Assembly: GCF_918797505.1 (NCBI RefSeq)
Contig: NC_092798.1
Span: forward strand, 2,679,501-2,743,500
Direction: 5' to 3'
DNA length: 64,000 nucleotides
DNA from: Bemisia tabaci
Taxonomy: Eukaryota; Arthropoda; Insecta; Hemiptera; Aleyrodidae
Of the stretch, positions 11,635 to 23,200 are shown in pieces. The notes beneath the pieces are model-generated. The model had not been told where the DNA came from, did no database searches, and worked only from the letters and a program-made list of their open reading frames with translations. Positions within the stretch are counted from its first letter, which is position 1; every line of letters starts with the position of its first letter. A program made the translations under genes and the position numbers.

Positions 11635-12852
11635 TTTATTTCAGTAAAAAAATAAAAAAGCTATATTTTTGCGAAGAGAAAATGTATAAGTAAATGCCAT
11701 CATCCATGAAGGAAGGGTCGTAAATGATGAAAAACTCGAATTTTGAATTTAAAATCCTGACTATGTTACCATGACCTGACTATTACCTGACTATGGAACT
11801 TATTTATAGGACAACTGGAGTTGTGACGATTTCCTGTTTGTGGTATGGAATGTCATTTTTGAGGCAAACCTATTTGAAGGATTAAGACTGTTCACTTACT
11901 ACTGCACAGCTCTCTTTGCATTTGAAGTATACTTTAAAAACGACGAATGTATCACTTAAAATATATTGCTCCTTGGCTGTACAAACAGTGAGACATCACT
12001 TTTTGTTTTATTTTGCTTTCTTGCTTCTAAGTTCATTAAAATCTAGGTGTAAATTTAGCAGATTATGTTAGGAAAGCTTAAAAATAAATGTACTATCGCT
12101 TTTTTTTCTCGTTCATTTTTCAGCACTATAACAATGGTGAAATAAAGGAGAAAATGGAAAAGTGAAGACAGTGATCCAATTTAAAAGTTTTGTTTTTTAT
12201 TTACAAGTGGAATGCACATTGCTCAAAATATTCATATACAGTATGTAATTAAAAGTGGATATACATTCTCAATAATTTTTAGTTATAACGTAGAATAAAA
12301 GAGGTATAATATTAAAACACTTACATAAATCTGTACATGATTATCTATTTTACAAGATTACACCTCTTTGTATTTAGAAATGAATAATTTTGGAATGATT
12401 CTGGGAGATGTAGTTTTTTATTGAATTGTGGGCATTATCCTCTAACGTCGTTAAATGTCATTAAAACGTTATCGATTAATAATTCTTGAGAAAGATGAGA
12501 CGTTGTTGCGATGAATTTAAGTTACAGTTTTTCTTGCCGAATATGATCATCGTCACAGAGCTCCCAGATTTCATTTGTTTCTTTCGTTTCCAAATATCGA
12601 CTAGTTTTATGAATCTTTAGAGTAAATCTAACAAAGAAAACAAGGACATAGCTTTTAATTTAAACAATAAATAAATCATTCATTTAAAATACGTTTCTCA
12701 CTACTTGCAGGTAAATGAATACCTAAACATGAAATAATGGGGTTTTATATCACAATAAAAAATTAAAACGGAAATAGAACAGTTATATATACAAGACTAT
12801 CATCTTAATGAACTTTCGTGCACCACCAATATGCCCATTAGGCCCAAAAAGG
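11635..12852. other. Non-coding DNA downstream of dmrt99B
   Basis: This AT-rich DNA lies beyond the dmrt99B stop in the direction of its transcription and may include distal 3' UTR. Minus-strand AATAAA signals (TTTATT on the plus strand) occur near 12195 and 12418. No gene is seen. Confidence 0.45.
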
Positions 12853-13571
12853 GAGAAAAGGTCCAAAAGGGTTTGAAGAGACTCTGTTCGAGTTTTTTTT
12901 AAAAATTGCTGAATGAAGCCCTAAAGGTCTACGGAAAAGGTACCCTCCACCTAAGGTTCTTTTGGCAAAATTCCAGGGCCCCTGGTCCATCAGGCCAGTT
13001 CGCTCCTGAGCTTAACCAGCTCTCGATGAATTTCAGTCCTAGTAGGAGTGACATTCTCCTGATCTACTCCTCGGAGTTGAACGTCTTATTCGAGCTTAAG
13101 GGAAAAGGACTTTGGGGTGCTTCCTGATGAAGAGAAAAAAAGGTTCAAAAGGGTTCGGAGAGGCTCTGATGGATTTCTAAAAAAAAACTTGCTGGAAGCC
13201 TCTAAGTTCTCCGAAAAAGAGCCCCTTCAATTAGGGTTCTTTTGGCAAAATTTTAGAGCGCCTGGCCCTTTAAGGCAAGTCCGCTCCAGCGCTCGATGAA
13301 ATTCAAGGACTGACAATCTTTCGACCGACTACTCGAAGTAGAGCGTCTGATGAAGAGAAGAAGAGTTCAAAAGGGTTCGTAGACGCTCTGATTACTTTCT
13401 AAAAAAAAGTCACCAAATGCCCTCAAGTTCTACGAAAAAGGGTTCTTTTGGCAAAATTTTAGGGCACCTGGCCGCTCAAGGCCAGTTGGCTCCAGCGCTG
13501 GATGAAATTCAATCCTGATAGGAGTGAGAATCTTCCGATGGGCTACTCGGAGTAGAGCGTCTTATCCGAGC
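12853..13571 (-). repeat. Three tandem copies of the dmrt99B coding end plus 3' flank
   Basis: Units at about 12853-13095, 13125-13348 and 13349-13571 share the same ordered blocks: TTCAAAAGGGTT, GGTTCTTTTGGCAAAATT, CTCGATGAAATTCA and TACTCGGAGTAGAGCGTCT. In the gene-proximal unit the last block encodes the final residues and the TAG stop at 13543-13545. The corresponding blocks in the outer units lie at 13329 (well kept) and 13064 (degraded). Units differ by many substitutions and small indels, so the duplication is not recent. Confidence 0.85.
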
Positions 13572-13830
13572 CTGATGCGGAGCCGGGGGATGAAGCGTTG
13601 ACCTTGTCGGGGAGGAAGTGATCGAGGGGCGGGGGCAGGGAGGGGTAGTCGGGCCGCATGACCGTGGGCAGGTACCCGGTGCCGGCGTAGGGGGGGCCGA
13701 GGAAACTCCGGTTGACCCGGTGGTGGGGGTTGAAGGCCCGCTGAAGGGCCGCCGCCGCCGCGTACGGGTGGGGCCCCAGCGGGGAGAACGCCGAGCGCGG
13801 CTGCAGGGGGCTCTCCGGATCGGGGCACGC
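13543..13830 (-). CDS. dmrt99B: dmrt99B coding exon 4 (C terminus and stop)
   Basis: The acceptor is TTTTCTGTTGCAG on the minus strand, ending at 13831. The exon begins in phase 0 and encodes residues 289-383, which are Pro-, Ala- and Tyr-rich. The stop is TAG at 13545-13543. Its last codons lie inside the three-copy tandem repeat. Confidence 0.85.
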   Translation of the reverse strand, partial: ACPDPESPLQPRSAFSPLGPHPYAAAAALQRAFNPHHRVNRSFLGPPYAGTGYLPTVMRPDYPSLPPPLDHFLPDKVNASSPGSASGSDKTLYSE

Positions 13831-16800
13831 CTGCAACAGAAAAGGAGGAAACGGGAAATTTAGAAAATGGAAAATAAACAATTAATTAAAAGATGTACCA
13901 ACCAGAACACGCATATTATGAAGAATTAACAGTATATTTTCTCGGATGCATTTTGGTTAATAGCCATCTTCAGCAAGGTATATAGAGGTAGTATATCTCT
14001 TTGTTAAAATTATGCATTATTTATGTAAACTTAGATATCATAGTTAATTGTAAGTTATTATCAGTTTAGTCAAACTTTAAAAGACGTATAACACGTCTAC
14101 AAGTGATTGAAATTGTACACTGTTTATTTTCTTGTGCAAATGAAAAAAAAAAATCTTCAGCAAGAAAAATTCACAAAACACAAGAATGAGCACTATATGA
14201 AGATAAAGGAGTATCATAATGCATGTTAAAACCTATGATCAAGAAAGCCAAGGCACAGTAATGAAAGAGTTATAAAGAGTTAACTTTTCTGTTAATTCTT
14301 CATAATATGCGTGTTCTGGTATATGTTTCAATTAATTGTTTATCTTGTATTGTTTGAACACGCAAGATGCGATTCTCTAATGATAATGGAGAAGTTGAAA
14401 AAAATGTTCAAAATTGACGTGACGTCTCGTGCACCCTAAAAAATGCACCGAAAATTTGACATGGAACCACTATTATATTTACAAAAAACACATTATATTT
14501 TCCAGTAGTACATATTTCTTTTTCATCAGTTTAAAAGGGAATAATCAATGCAGAGAGTGCAAACATTTCAAAATCATGAGTTGAAAAACGCTGACTCCGC
14601 GAGTTTAAATATTAGAGCCTAACACAGAGCGGAGCGGCGTGTTAGCAGCGCAGAACGCGCACTGGCGCCTACAAACCTAACGGGATACTTCACGCATTGC
14701 GCAACGCGTGAAGTATCCCGTTAGGTTTGTAGGCGCCTGTGCGCGTGTCACGCTGGTTGCCTGCCGCGCCACAACGCTTTAAGCAACTATTTCGCGTCAG
14801 AGGCGTTGCACAGTATCCTACAAGATTGAAGGCGCACGAAATAACTAGTTAAAGAGGACTTCCAATTTTGACTGCATCTGTTAATGAAAAATGTTTAATT
14901 TGGCATTGGAGCGTTTCCTAGGCTCCCGCTTTGGTTTTCATCTTATCATATCCGTACACTGTACACATGAACATTATGTTTTTATCTGCTCTTAGAGTCT
15001 GTGTGTCTGTGTGTTATGACTTGATTCATGAATGAAATGTTTTTAAGAATGAAGGTAGTACTAGTATTGATTTATTTTTGAGGTGGTTCCTGTCATTTAA
15101 GTGAGAAGAAAAAGATTTGGACATAACATGTCCACAATTTGAACAATTTTGGACATATTCATGATTGGACATTAAATCATGTGGACTTAATAAAGACTGG
15201 ACTTAACGTTTAGTGGACATAAATAGCGGTGGACATTTATTTAATGGACGAAAGGTAGGTGGACATAAAGTCCTGGAAGCATATTGGAATTTACTGGAGA
15301 TTGCTAATTGCCTGCGACAAATACACTGATCCATAAAGAGGAGATTCTCATATGCAACCACTCCCATCATCCTCCCTATTGGGGTACGTGTCAGCAGGCC
15401 GATTATTGAATTTGACAGACAGAGCTATAGAGAAAGAATACAAGAGAGATATGGAGGAATCTTATTGGTAGAAGCGAGTGATTGCAATGGAAAAAGGAGG
15501 CATAGACGATAGACTAACTAACAGCAACCCACGAGAGACCGTACGGATAATCCATCATTTTTCCCTTAGTCTGTTCTGTAGGAACCAACCATTTCAACTG
15601 GTAGGATCGCTCCATACTCCCTATGCCCTGTGTCCTCTTCGTCTATCAATTTCAATAATCAGCCCGTAGATACCCATTCTGCCGTGCTGAGGAAGAACGC
15701 CGTAAGAACATTCGAGAGTTGCCAAATTTCCTTCAGTAAAATGTTTATTGTGAGGAAAGATATTAATATTTTTTCTCGAAATTTTCAGGAACTTTAGGTG
15801 AAATTGCAAACAACAATATCTGAAAAATTAGAAGAAAAATATTCATAAGTTTACCGAGTTATTCGTGTTTTGTAAATAGAAATTTGGCAACGCCTGAAGG
15901 CTCATTACGGCGTTTTTCCTTTGCACTAGAGTACCTGCATAGCGAGAGTATAGACAGATGTGAAACTCCGAAAATCCATCAGGCCTTTCACCGATGCCTC
16001 CGCGAATAAAGTTAGGGCCCAGAAATGCAGCCAACGTATTAATTTCAATTATCCAGAGCGACTCACTAATGCAATTGTTACGAACCATCGTTTATAAAGC
16101 ACGTATTTGACTTAGTTTTTGCCTAAATTTACTCTTTTTTGCGGAAGAACGCTCATTTATGTACATTCTAAGCCATCTTAGTTAGAATTGGAATCTGCAG
16201 ACTGGCAGTGAAATTTTGTGCATTAGAAGTTGGTTAGAAGGGTGGCTGCACTTTTGGGCCCTAAGCCCTCCATAAAGCGATCCGTCCATACTCTCGCTAT
16301 GTAGGCACTCTACTTTGGACGACAGCATTGTAACCCCTTTGGACTCTCTGACGTCATTCTTGGAGCCGGACTGTGTTATGCTTACCGCCATCATTTCTAT
16401 TGCGAAGAGGACGTCGCCTTTGCACTGCTGGAGGGCGGCCTCGACTTCCTGTCTTCTCCTGCCCGGGAAGACTCTGAGGAGGGTGTCGACGGGCGACCTC
16501 TGTTGGAAGTGACTGGAGCGACTAGACGGGGGCAGGAGGTAGGGCGCGTAGCCGTGCGGCGGCGACTCCGGCGACTCCGCCCGCGGACACTGCTGCTTCG
16601 GTAACGATAAGTTCTCCGGGCCCACTTCGCTACTACTGCTGTCCTCCTAGAAAAAGAAAAAAAAAAAAAAAAAAAAATTAAATTAATCAGATTTTATTCC
16701 TACATCATCGAGGGCAAATATGTCGTAAGATAAGTGGCCGTCCCTAAATTACTTAACGCTCTACACGGAGAAAAAAACCTCGTGCGTAGGACCCGAAGTT

Positions 16801-17184
16801 TAGGTCATATGGATCTATGAAGTTTCCAGATTGAGCATCTGAACACTTTAGGTCTAGCTGCCGAGGTTCGGATCACACATCTGAAACTTCAGTTCTTACA
16901 TCTGAAGTATTTCAGATGCGAGAACCGAAGTTTTTCGGATGTGAAAACCGAAGTTTTTCGGATGTGAAAACCGAAGTTTTTCGGATGTGAAAACCGAAGT
17001 GCTTCAGATGTAAGAACTGAAATTTCACATGTGTGATCCAAACTTCAGCAGCTGGACGTTAAGTGTTCGGATGCTCAATCCGAAAACTTCAAACTTGCAA
17101 AGGGTAGAATTTTGAAGGCTTAACATATTTTTTTACCTAAGGAGGAAAGAAAACTCGGCTTTTTAGAACTTTGAAAAGAAAAAA

Positions 17185-17242
<58 letters not shown>

Positions 17243-20200
17243 GACATTTTAAATTTTTTCACATCATTCTTACCGTTTTTCTGAATCCGCATTTTATGAA
17301 AAAGCTAGCAATTTCATGACAAGTGATATTTCAGGGGTAAAATTCTAGAAAATATTATAAATGATCGGGCACTATAACGAGAAGTTTTATCTTGGATCAT
17401 TTTCATTCATTTTTGTCCAAAAATTGGGGTACTGCCATCACTCCCGCTAAGCCCAGCAGATCTCTTGTGTTTATTTAATACGTTTAATACTTTCAACTTT
17501 TGAACGCTTGCTTGCTGCTGGTAAGTTTTCCTTACCTCGGTCTGTAGAGGGCTCATGCGGGACTCGATCTGTGGCGAAGAGGGTGAGGGGCGGTTCGGGG
17601 ACGGCAGGGACGTTCGGGCGTTCGGAGGGGTCAAACTCCGGGATCTGCTCCTGCTCCTCGACTGTCCTTTTTCGCTTCCAGCATCCTCCTCCTCTTCCAC
17701 TTCAGACTCCATTTTTGCTCGTTTCGAAACTGAAAACACACACAAAAAAACAAATCTTTCAGCGAAAAAGTTCTCGAATCGTTGGATGGTGTTCGCGAAA
17801 AACCATATTTTTTACGCTATTTTTGATTATTCCGAATAGTGTCAATCGGGGTGAGGGAGGGGAGGATTTGCTTAATTAACGATCGGGATGTTAAAAATCT
17901 GCGAGGGAAGAAAAAGAGGATGAAAAAAGATTATATAGTAAAATAATCATATCTACCACCATATATTTATAAAAGTTATAACTTATCCAAAGATAATAAA
18001 GCTGACGCTCAGCGGCTCGGAAAAATTAATTTAATTCCAATTTGATGATTTTACTGAAACTTGTGAAAGAAACAATTTATGAATGCTACGCGCGAAATAA
18101 TGTAAGAATGAAATGAAATGAAATAAAGGGATTCCCTTCAAGATTTGACAACTGCACGGAAATAAAAGCAGTATATTAACTCTTTCGCTCGCTATACTTG
18201 AGACTTATGAGACCTTGTTGCATGATGAACATCAAATTAAAGAGTTTTTGAGTGTCTGATAACAGGGCGAAATTTGAGGATATCTTCGGTAAAAGAGCCT
18301 GTACAGCTTGCTGCGAGGATTGTGCAACTTGGCTTTTTATGCACCACTGACCCATTCAACAGCTCTACCTTGCATTTTCCCCCGAAATAAGCACTGTTTT
18401 TTTTGCGGAGAAATTTATTAAAGCGAGCTAAGATTGTTAGTACGCGGTATGTATAATATTGTCTCTGTCCGTCGCCGTGGTTGCGGACTTACACCGTCAA
18501 TTTTCCTGAATCAAGAAACTACTATTGGGACGTACGAGTATTTATACTTGAAGAAATTATGTTACACGCAACCCCTATGCGTATAGTTCCATTTAGCATA
18601 AATAGTGCATTTCTGGCTCATCAAGCACATTTTTGCACAGGGAAACTCTGCCGTGACAGCGAAGAAAGCAGTAAACGTCAAATTTTCGAAATCGAGTTTA
18701 CTCCAAAATTTGTCTAATTCATTTTTGATGAAATCACTGAAACAGCTGAAACAGCAAAATTCATCTCAATTGTAACGAGACAGATGAGAAAGCCGCAGTT
18801 ATGCAAATCATGACGCAGTTTCAGGCAAAACAGCAGTAAGTGACATTATTCCTCCAGAGAGCCAATGAAAACAGTGCTTTCAAGTAAAGTGCCCCCTCCT
18901 CTGCCAATTTGTTACCTGAAAATGTGTTTGTCATGTGTCCAAAACGCAACCACGAGAGCATGCAGAAGATAACACTTACGGCTGTCTTGCCTAACACTAG
19001 CATATAACATGAAAATTAATAGAATCCTCTCTATGTAATTGAAATTAAATCGGTCGATTTTAATCATACATACGATTTTTAAGAATCTTTCGGATGATTA
19101 GGGGCAATTTCTGAGAAAAAAGGGAGGCTTATTTCAAGAAAATTTTCCGCTCAGCCGCATCTGAGCCTGTTTTCTCAAAACTTCATTTTTGCACCCACTG
19201 CTCTCCTCGCCATCACGGCAGAACTGATGCCACATAATTATGGACCGCGTTTAGCAGAAAGGCACCAAGCCACATCAGTTATTGCAAAATTTCATTGGAC
19301 ACTTTAATTTTTTACATGAAAACTGTTGTAAGGATTTTTGGGCAAAATTCAGCAAATTTTTTGCAAAGTACGAAGTAGATTCCTTTAAATTTCCACAGGA
19401 ACCCGCACAAACGTTCTATTGTAAAAAATTATATTGCCCAGATTCATTTGGCAATAGCGAATGTGGCTTGGTTCCTTTCTACTAAACACGGTCCATATGT
19501 TGTTTCTAAAATGAGCCAAAAATAGTAATTGCTAAAAAAAATACTTCCTAGCAAGATAGATACCATTAATCTAATCTTTGTTTTTTTTTTTTTAATTTGT
19601 TTATTGTAAGTTCATAGTGCACCTATATTACAAAAAATCCTGATATCAGTAAAATAAAAGTATTTAGTAATGGGATATCTATAAATCTCACTGGAATAAC
19701 TTTGTAGGGAGGTCAAATTGATCCTATTCTTATATGAGGACTTATATGTAACAATGGCGGATGTGAAAAATGACCTTTTTGAAACACGCTCAAAAAACTG
19801 TTTCGGCATCGAGAAAATCTTGAGAAGATACTTGTGATGTGATCTTCGAGATCCGTACATTACGCCAGAGGCAAACATATTAGATTTTTGTGTGACCGAA
19901 ACAGTTTTTAAGCATGTCTCGAAAAGGTAATTTTTCACATCCGCTATTGTTACAGATAAGGCCTCATATCTGGTCTTAATCTATAGTATAGATAAGTTTA
20001 TAAGTTTATACGTTTTTTCACTCGAAAAAAGTGGTGCTCATGACCCGAAAGTCCGGGTAGGTTGGCAACTGTGCGCGGAACAAGAGTGGGATCGAGCAAA
20101 TTCGACACTGGAGTCGCTGCGGAATGCGTCGGGATGAAACAGTAGACGATTTGGTGCGGAATTCGTAATAACGCAGGAATTTCCCTCTATGAGGTTCCTC

Positions 20201-23200
20201 CGAAACCTATTTAGTGCCTTAATATACAGTAATAAAATAAGATGGGGATCGCATCATCCTCCTCGTGCCAATTCACTCTGGCTCGATTTCCTCTCCCCCC
20301 CCCCCCCTGGCACCGTCGTCGTTAGCGGTGTCGTCCTCGAAACGTCATTTTCTCCAACACATTTGTGTCACACGCTTGGTTATAATGTGTGTAAGTCGTA
20401 AGTGTCGGATAAACGTTCGTATTATTCTTGGCGCCTCGATACTCGTGTTTGATTTACGCGATATCGGAGAATGGGGCAGGAGTGCTCTTTATGTCCTGAA
20501 GTTAATGCGTCATACTGCCGTGTAACGCAGAAACGCCATTTTACATTCACTGGAAAAAAAATACATTGGATCTAGAGTCCAGACTTTTAAAAACATCGAC
20601 ACCCTGGTAAAAATTGGCAAAAATACCATAGACTTACAGCCGGCTGTAAGATTTCCAGTAGCTTCTATAGCCGGCATCACAATTTCTTATAGCCTTTTAT
20701 AGCCGATGGCGAGTAAGCAACAGCCTGGCGATAAAGTGCATGCTAAACGTTACTAATTACGGATGCTAGGACTTAGTGAGTTTTTGCACTACTGCTCTCT
20801 TTTTGGGCCGTAGTATCTTGATTTATTTTGCGAGGAAAGCTCCGTACTTTTGAGGGATGCCTGCAATTCCTAAAATGTTGGAGCGCCTTCAATTTCGTAT
20901 GATACTGTGCAATACCTCTGGTGTGAAATATAGTTGCTTCAAGCGCCGTGGTACGCTGCGGCGCGGAGCGGCGGGCGGGCAGCCAGCGTAAAACGCGCAT
21001 TTGCGCCTACAAACCTAACAGGGATACTTCACGCATTACGTAATGCGTGAAGTTTCCCTGTTAGGTTTGTAGGCGCGAGTGCGCCGCCGCTCCGCTTTGT
21101 GTTAGGCTCTAATATTTAGACTCGTGGAGTCAGCGTTTTTCAACTCATGACTTGAAATGTTTGCACACTCTGTATGGATTATTCTCATTTTAATTGATGA
21201 CAAAAATATGTAGTACCTAAAGGAAAATGTAATGTGCGTTTTGTAAATATTAAGGTGATTCCGTTCAAACTTAAGGATTTACAAAGCACACGAATTTCTA
21301 CACAATTTCTTATAGCCTTTTATAGCCGATGGAGAAAAAGCAACAGCCAGGCGATAAAGTGTAAAGCCCGGCGATAGGAACTACAGCCCAGCTGTATAAT
21401 TTTTTATCGCTTCGTGTAGCCCGGCAGTATGATTTTTCCCACTTTCTACAACCAGCTATATGATTGTCTATCGCCTTCGTCAGTCGGCTATAAGAACTCC
21501 TATGGTATTTTGAAACGCAGCGTCGCAGCTCCTATCGCCAATTTTTACCAGGGCAAGAAAAAGTACTCTTGATTCAATCAGAATCTAGCTTAAATCAAGA
21601 GCCAAGCCTCCTAATTTAAGCGGATTTCGTTTTGATTCAAGAGTATTTTCTTGTCAATGTTTTCAAGAGTCTGGACTCTAGATTAAATGTGTTTTTTCCC
21701 CCAGTGTTTTTGGAAACAATGTATCATAGCAGAAAAAGTTTCGTACCTTGGGACAATGTTTTTCCAGAATTCTCCAGCAAAAACTATCAAGAACTTAACA
21801 TGAAAATTTGAGGTGCATGGGTAAAATGGTCTTTATTTTATAAAGTGTTAAGTTCCAAAAAATGAGGGAAAATCTTGATGGACTTACGGCGTTCTTGCTT
21901 CGCACGGCAGCATACCTAATTCGGGAATCGATTTTTGGGGTAAAATTAGACTTTTTTTGTTTTATGGAAATATCTCTCAAAATGCTTTCACGGAAAAAAT
22001 TGAATGCTGCTTCAGCATTTATAATGTAAAAAATGTGCGACAAGTATAAACGCTGATTTCACATTTAAAAAAATGCTACTTTAATTAAGAGTACGGTTAA
22101 ATTAAATAATACAATGTTCAGTTAGCATTTTTTTTAAATGTAAGAGCATCATTTGATGCTTGTTGCACATTATTTCAAAAGTATATAAATGCTGAATCAG
22201 CATTCATTTTTTTCCCGTTTCCTTTTTTTCGTTGGAGCACAATTAAGTTGTGTGTTTTTAACTTGGGTGGTCTTATCCTTTATCGAGTATTTGTGAATGT
22301 GTGATTATATACCTTGTGGATTGTTTCTTTCAAACTTAGTTCAAAGTGTTAAATACTGGTGAAAATTGAGACTCTCGATACGCCCGATTCTCAATTTCAA
22401 TTTGAGGGAAGTCATTTTCAGCTTACTTTTCATAGTTTCTAGTTTCAAATGTATGCGCTTTCATGGAAAGACGGTAAGACCACTACAAATAAGACAAACG
22501 GAAACTAACACAATACTTATGGAAATAAAGCAACGGAAAGGATGCGCGTGATAACCGCACGGCGCAGAGATACAACTATTCGTGTTTGATGGAAGTCCAT
22601 GTTGCGTCTTCAAAATTGAAGGCGCGATGGCGTGAAGCATGAATTCGCAATGCTCCGTTCTATACTGCTAATGAGGTGTCGCTCAGATTCGTGAGAAAAT
22701 TTTAATAAACGAGGGCCCGATTACGTCTCTCCTACCTGCGGCTAAGTTACACACAGATCTTGAAGCACCACTACAAATAACACAAACCGAAACAGACATA
22801 TCGTGGAATTAGAGCCTGCTAAAGGACGCGGCTTGACGACGGCGCAGAGATACAACTATTCGTACTTGATGGATGTCCGTGTTGCGTCTTCAAAATTGAA
22901 GGCGCGATGACGAGAGGCGTGAACTAGCAATGCTCCGTTTTATGCTGTCAATGAGGTGTCGTTCAGATTCTGGAGAAAATTTAAAGAAAGAGGCCCGAAT
23001 TGATTTTTATTATCTCTGACTGCTTTGACACTCGATTTTTTTTCAATATGATGTCCAACACTTTTTATGGGATGTATTTTTTTGACGTACACCAAGAAGC
23101 CGTATATACCGGCTCCGTACGAGCGTGTTGCGACATCACGAATTTTCGCTAGTGTTCTATCCATTCATTTTTCTTTTTTAAAGCAACCGACGGTTTTTTC

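Larger units (their letters stand above)
13831..16385 (-). other. dmrt99B intron 3
   Basis: This 2,555-bp intron is bounded by GTAAGC and TTGCAG. It carries four inverted-repeat elements (13874-14344, 14455-14865, 15390-15670, 15679-15925). The remainder, including 14866-15389 and 15926-16385, shows nothing recognisable. Confidence 0.8.
20548..21716. mobile_element. Outer element of a three-level nest (CACTGGAAAAAAAA ends)
   Basis: CACTGGAAAAAAAATACATT at 20548 is mirrored by the end finishing TTTTTTCCCCCAGTG at 21716, with the block CTAGAGTCCAGACT inside both ends. The related element at 31656-31877 lacks the inner insertion, which defines the break point at 20601/21554. Confidence 0.8.

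Noticed and set aside
13618..13863. Plus-strand Gly/Arg-rich frame opposite dmrt99B exon 4
   Set aside because: It is an antisense shadow of a GC-rich coding exon with no independent support.
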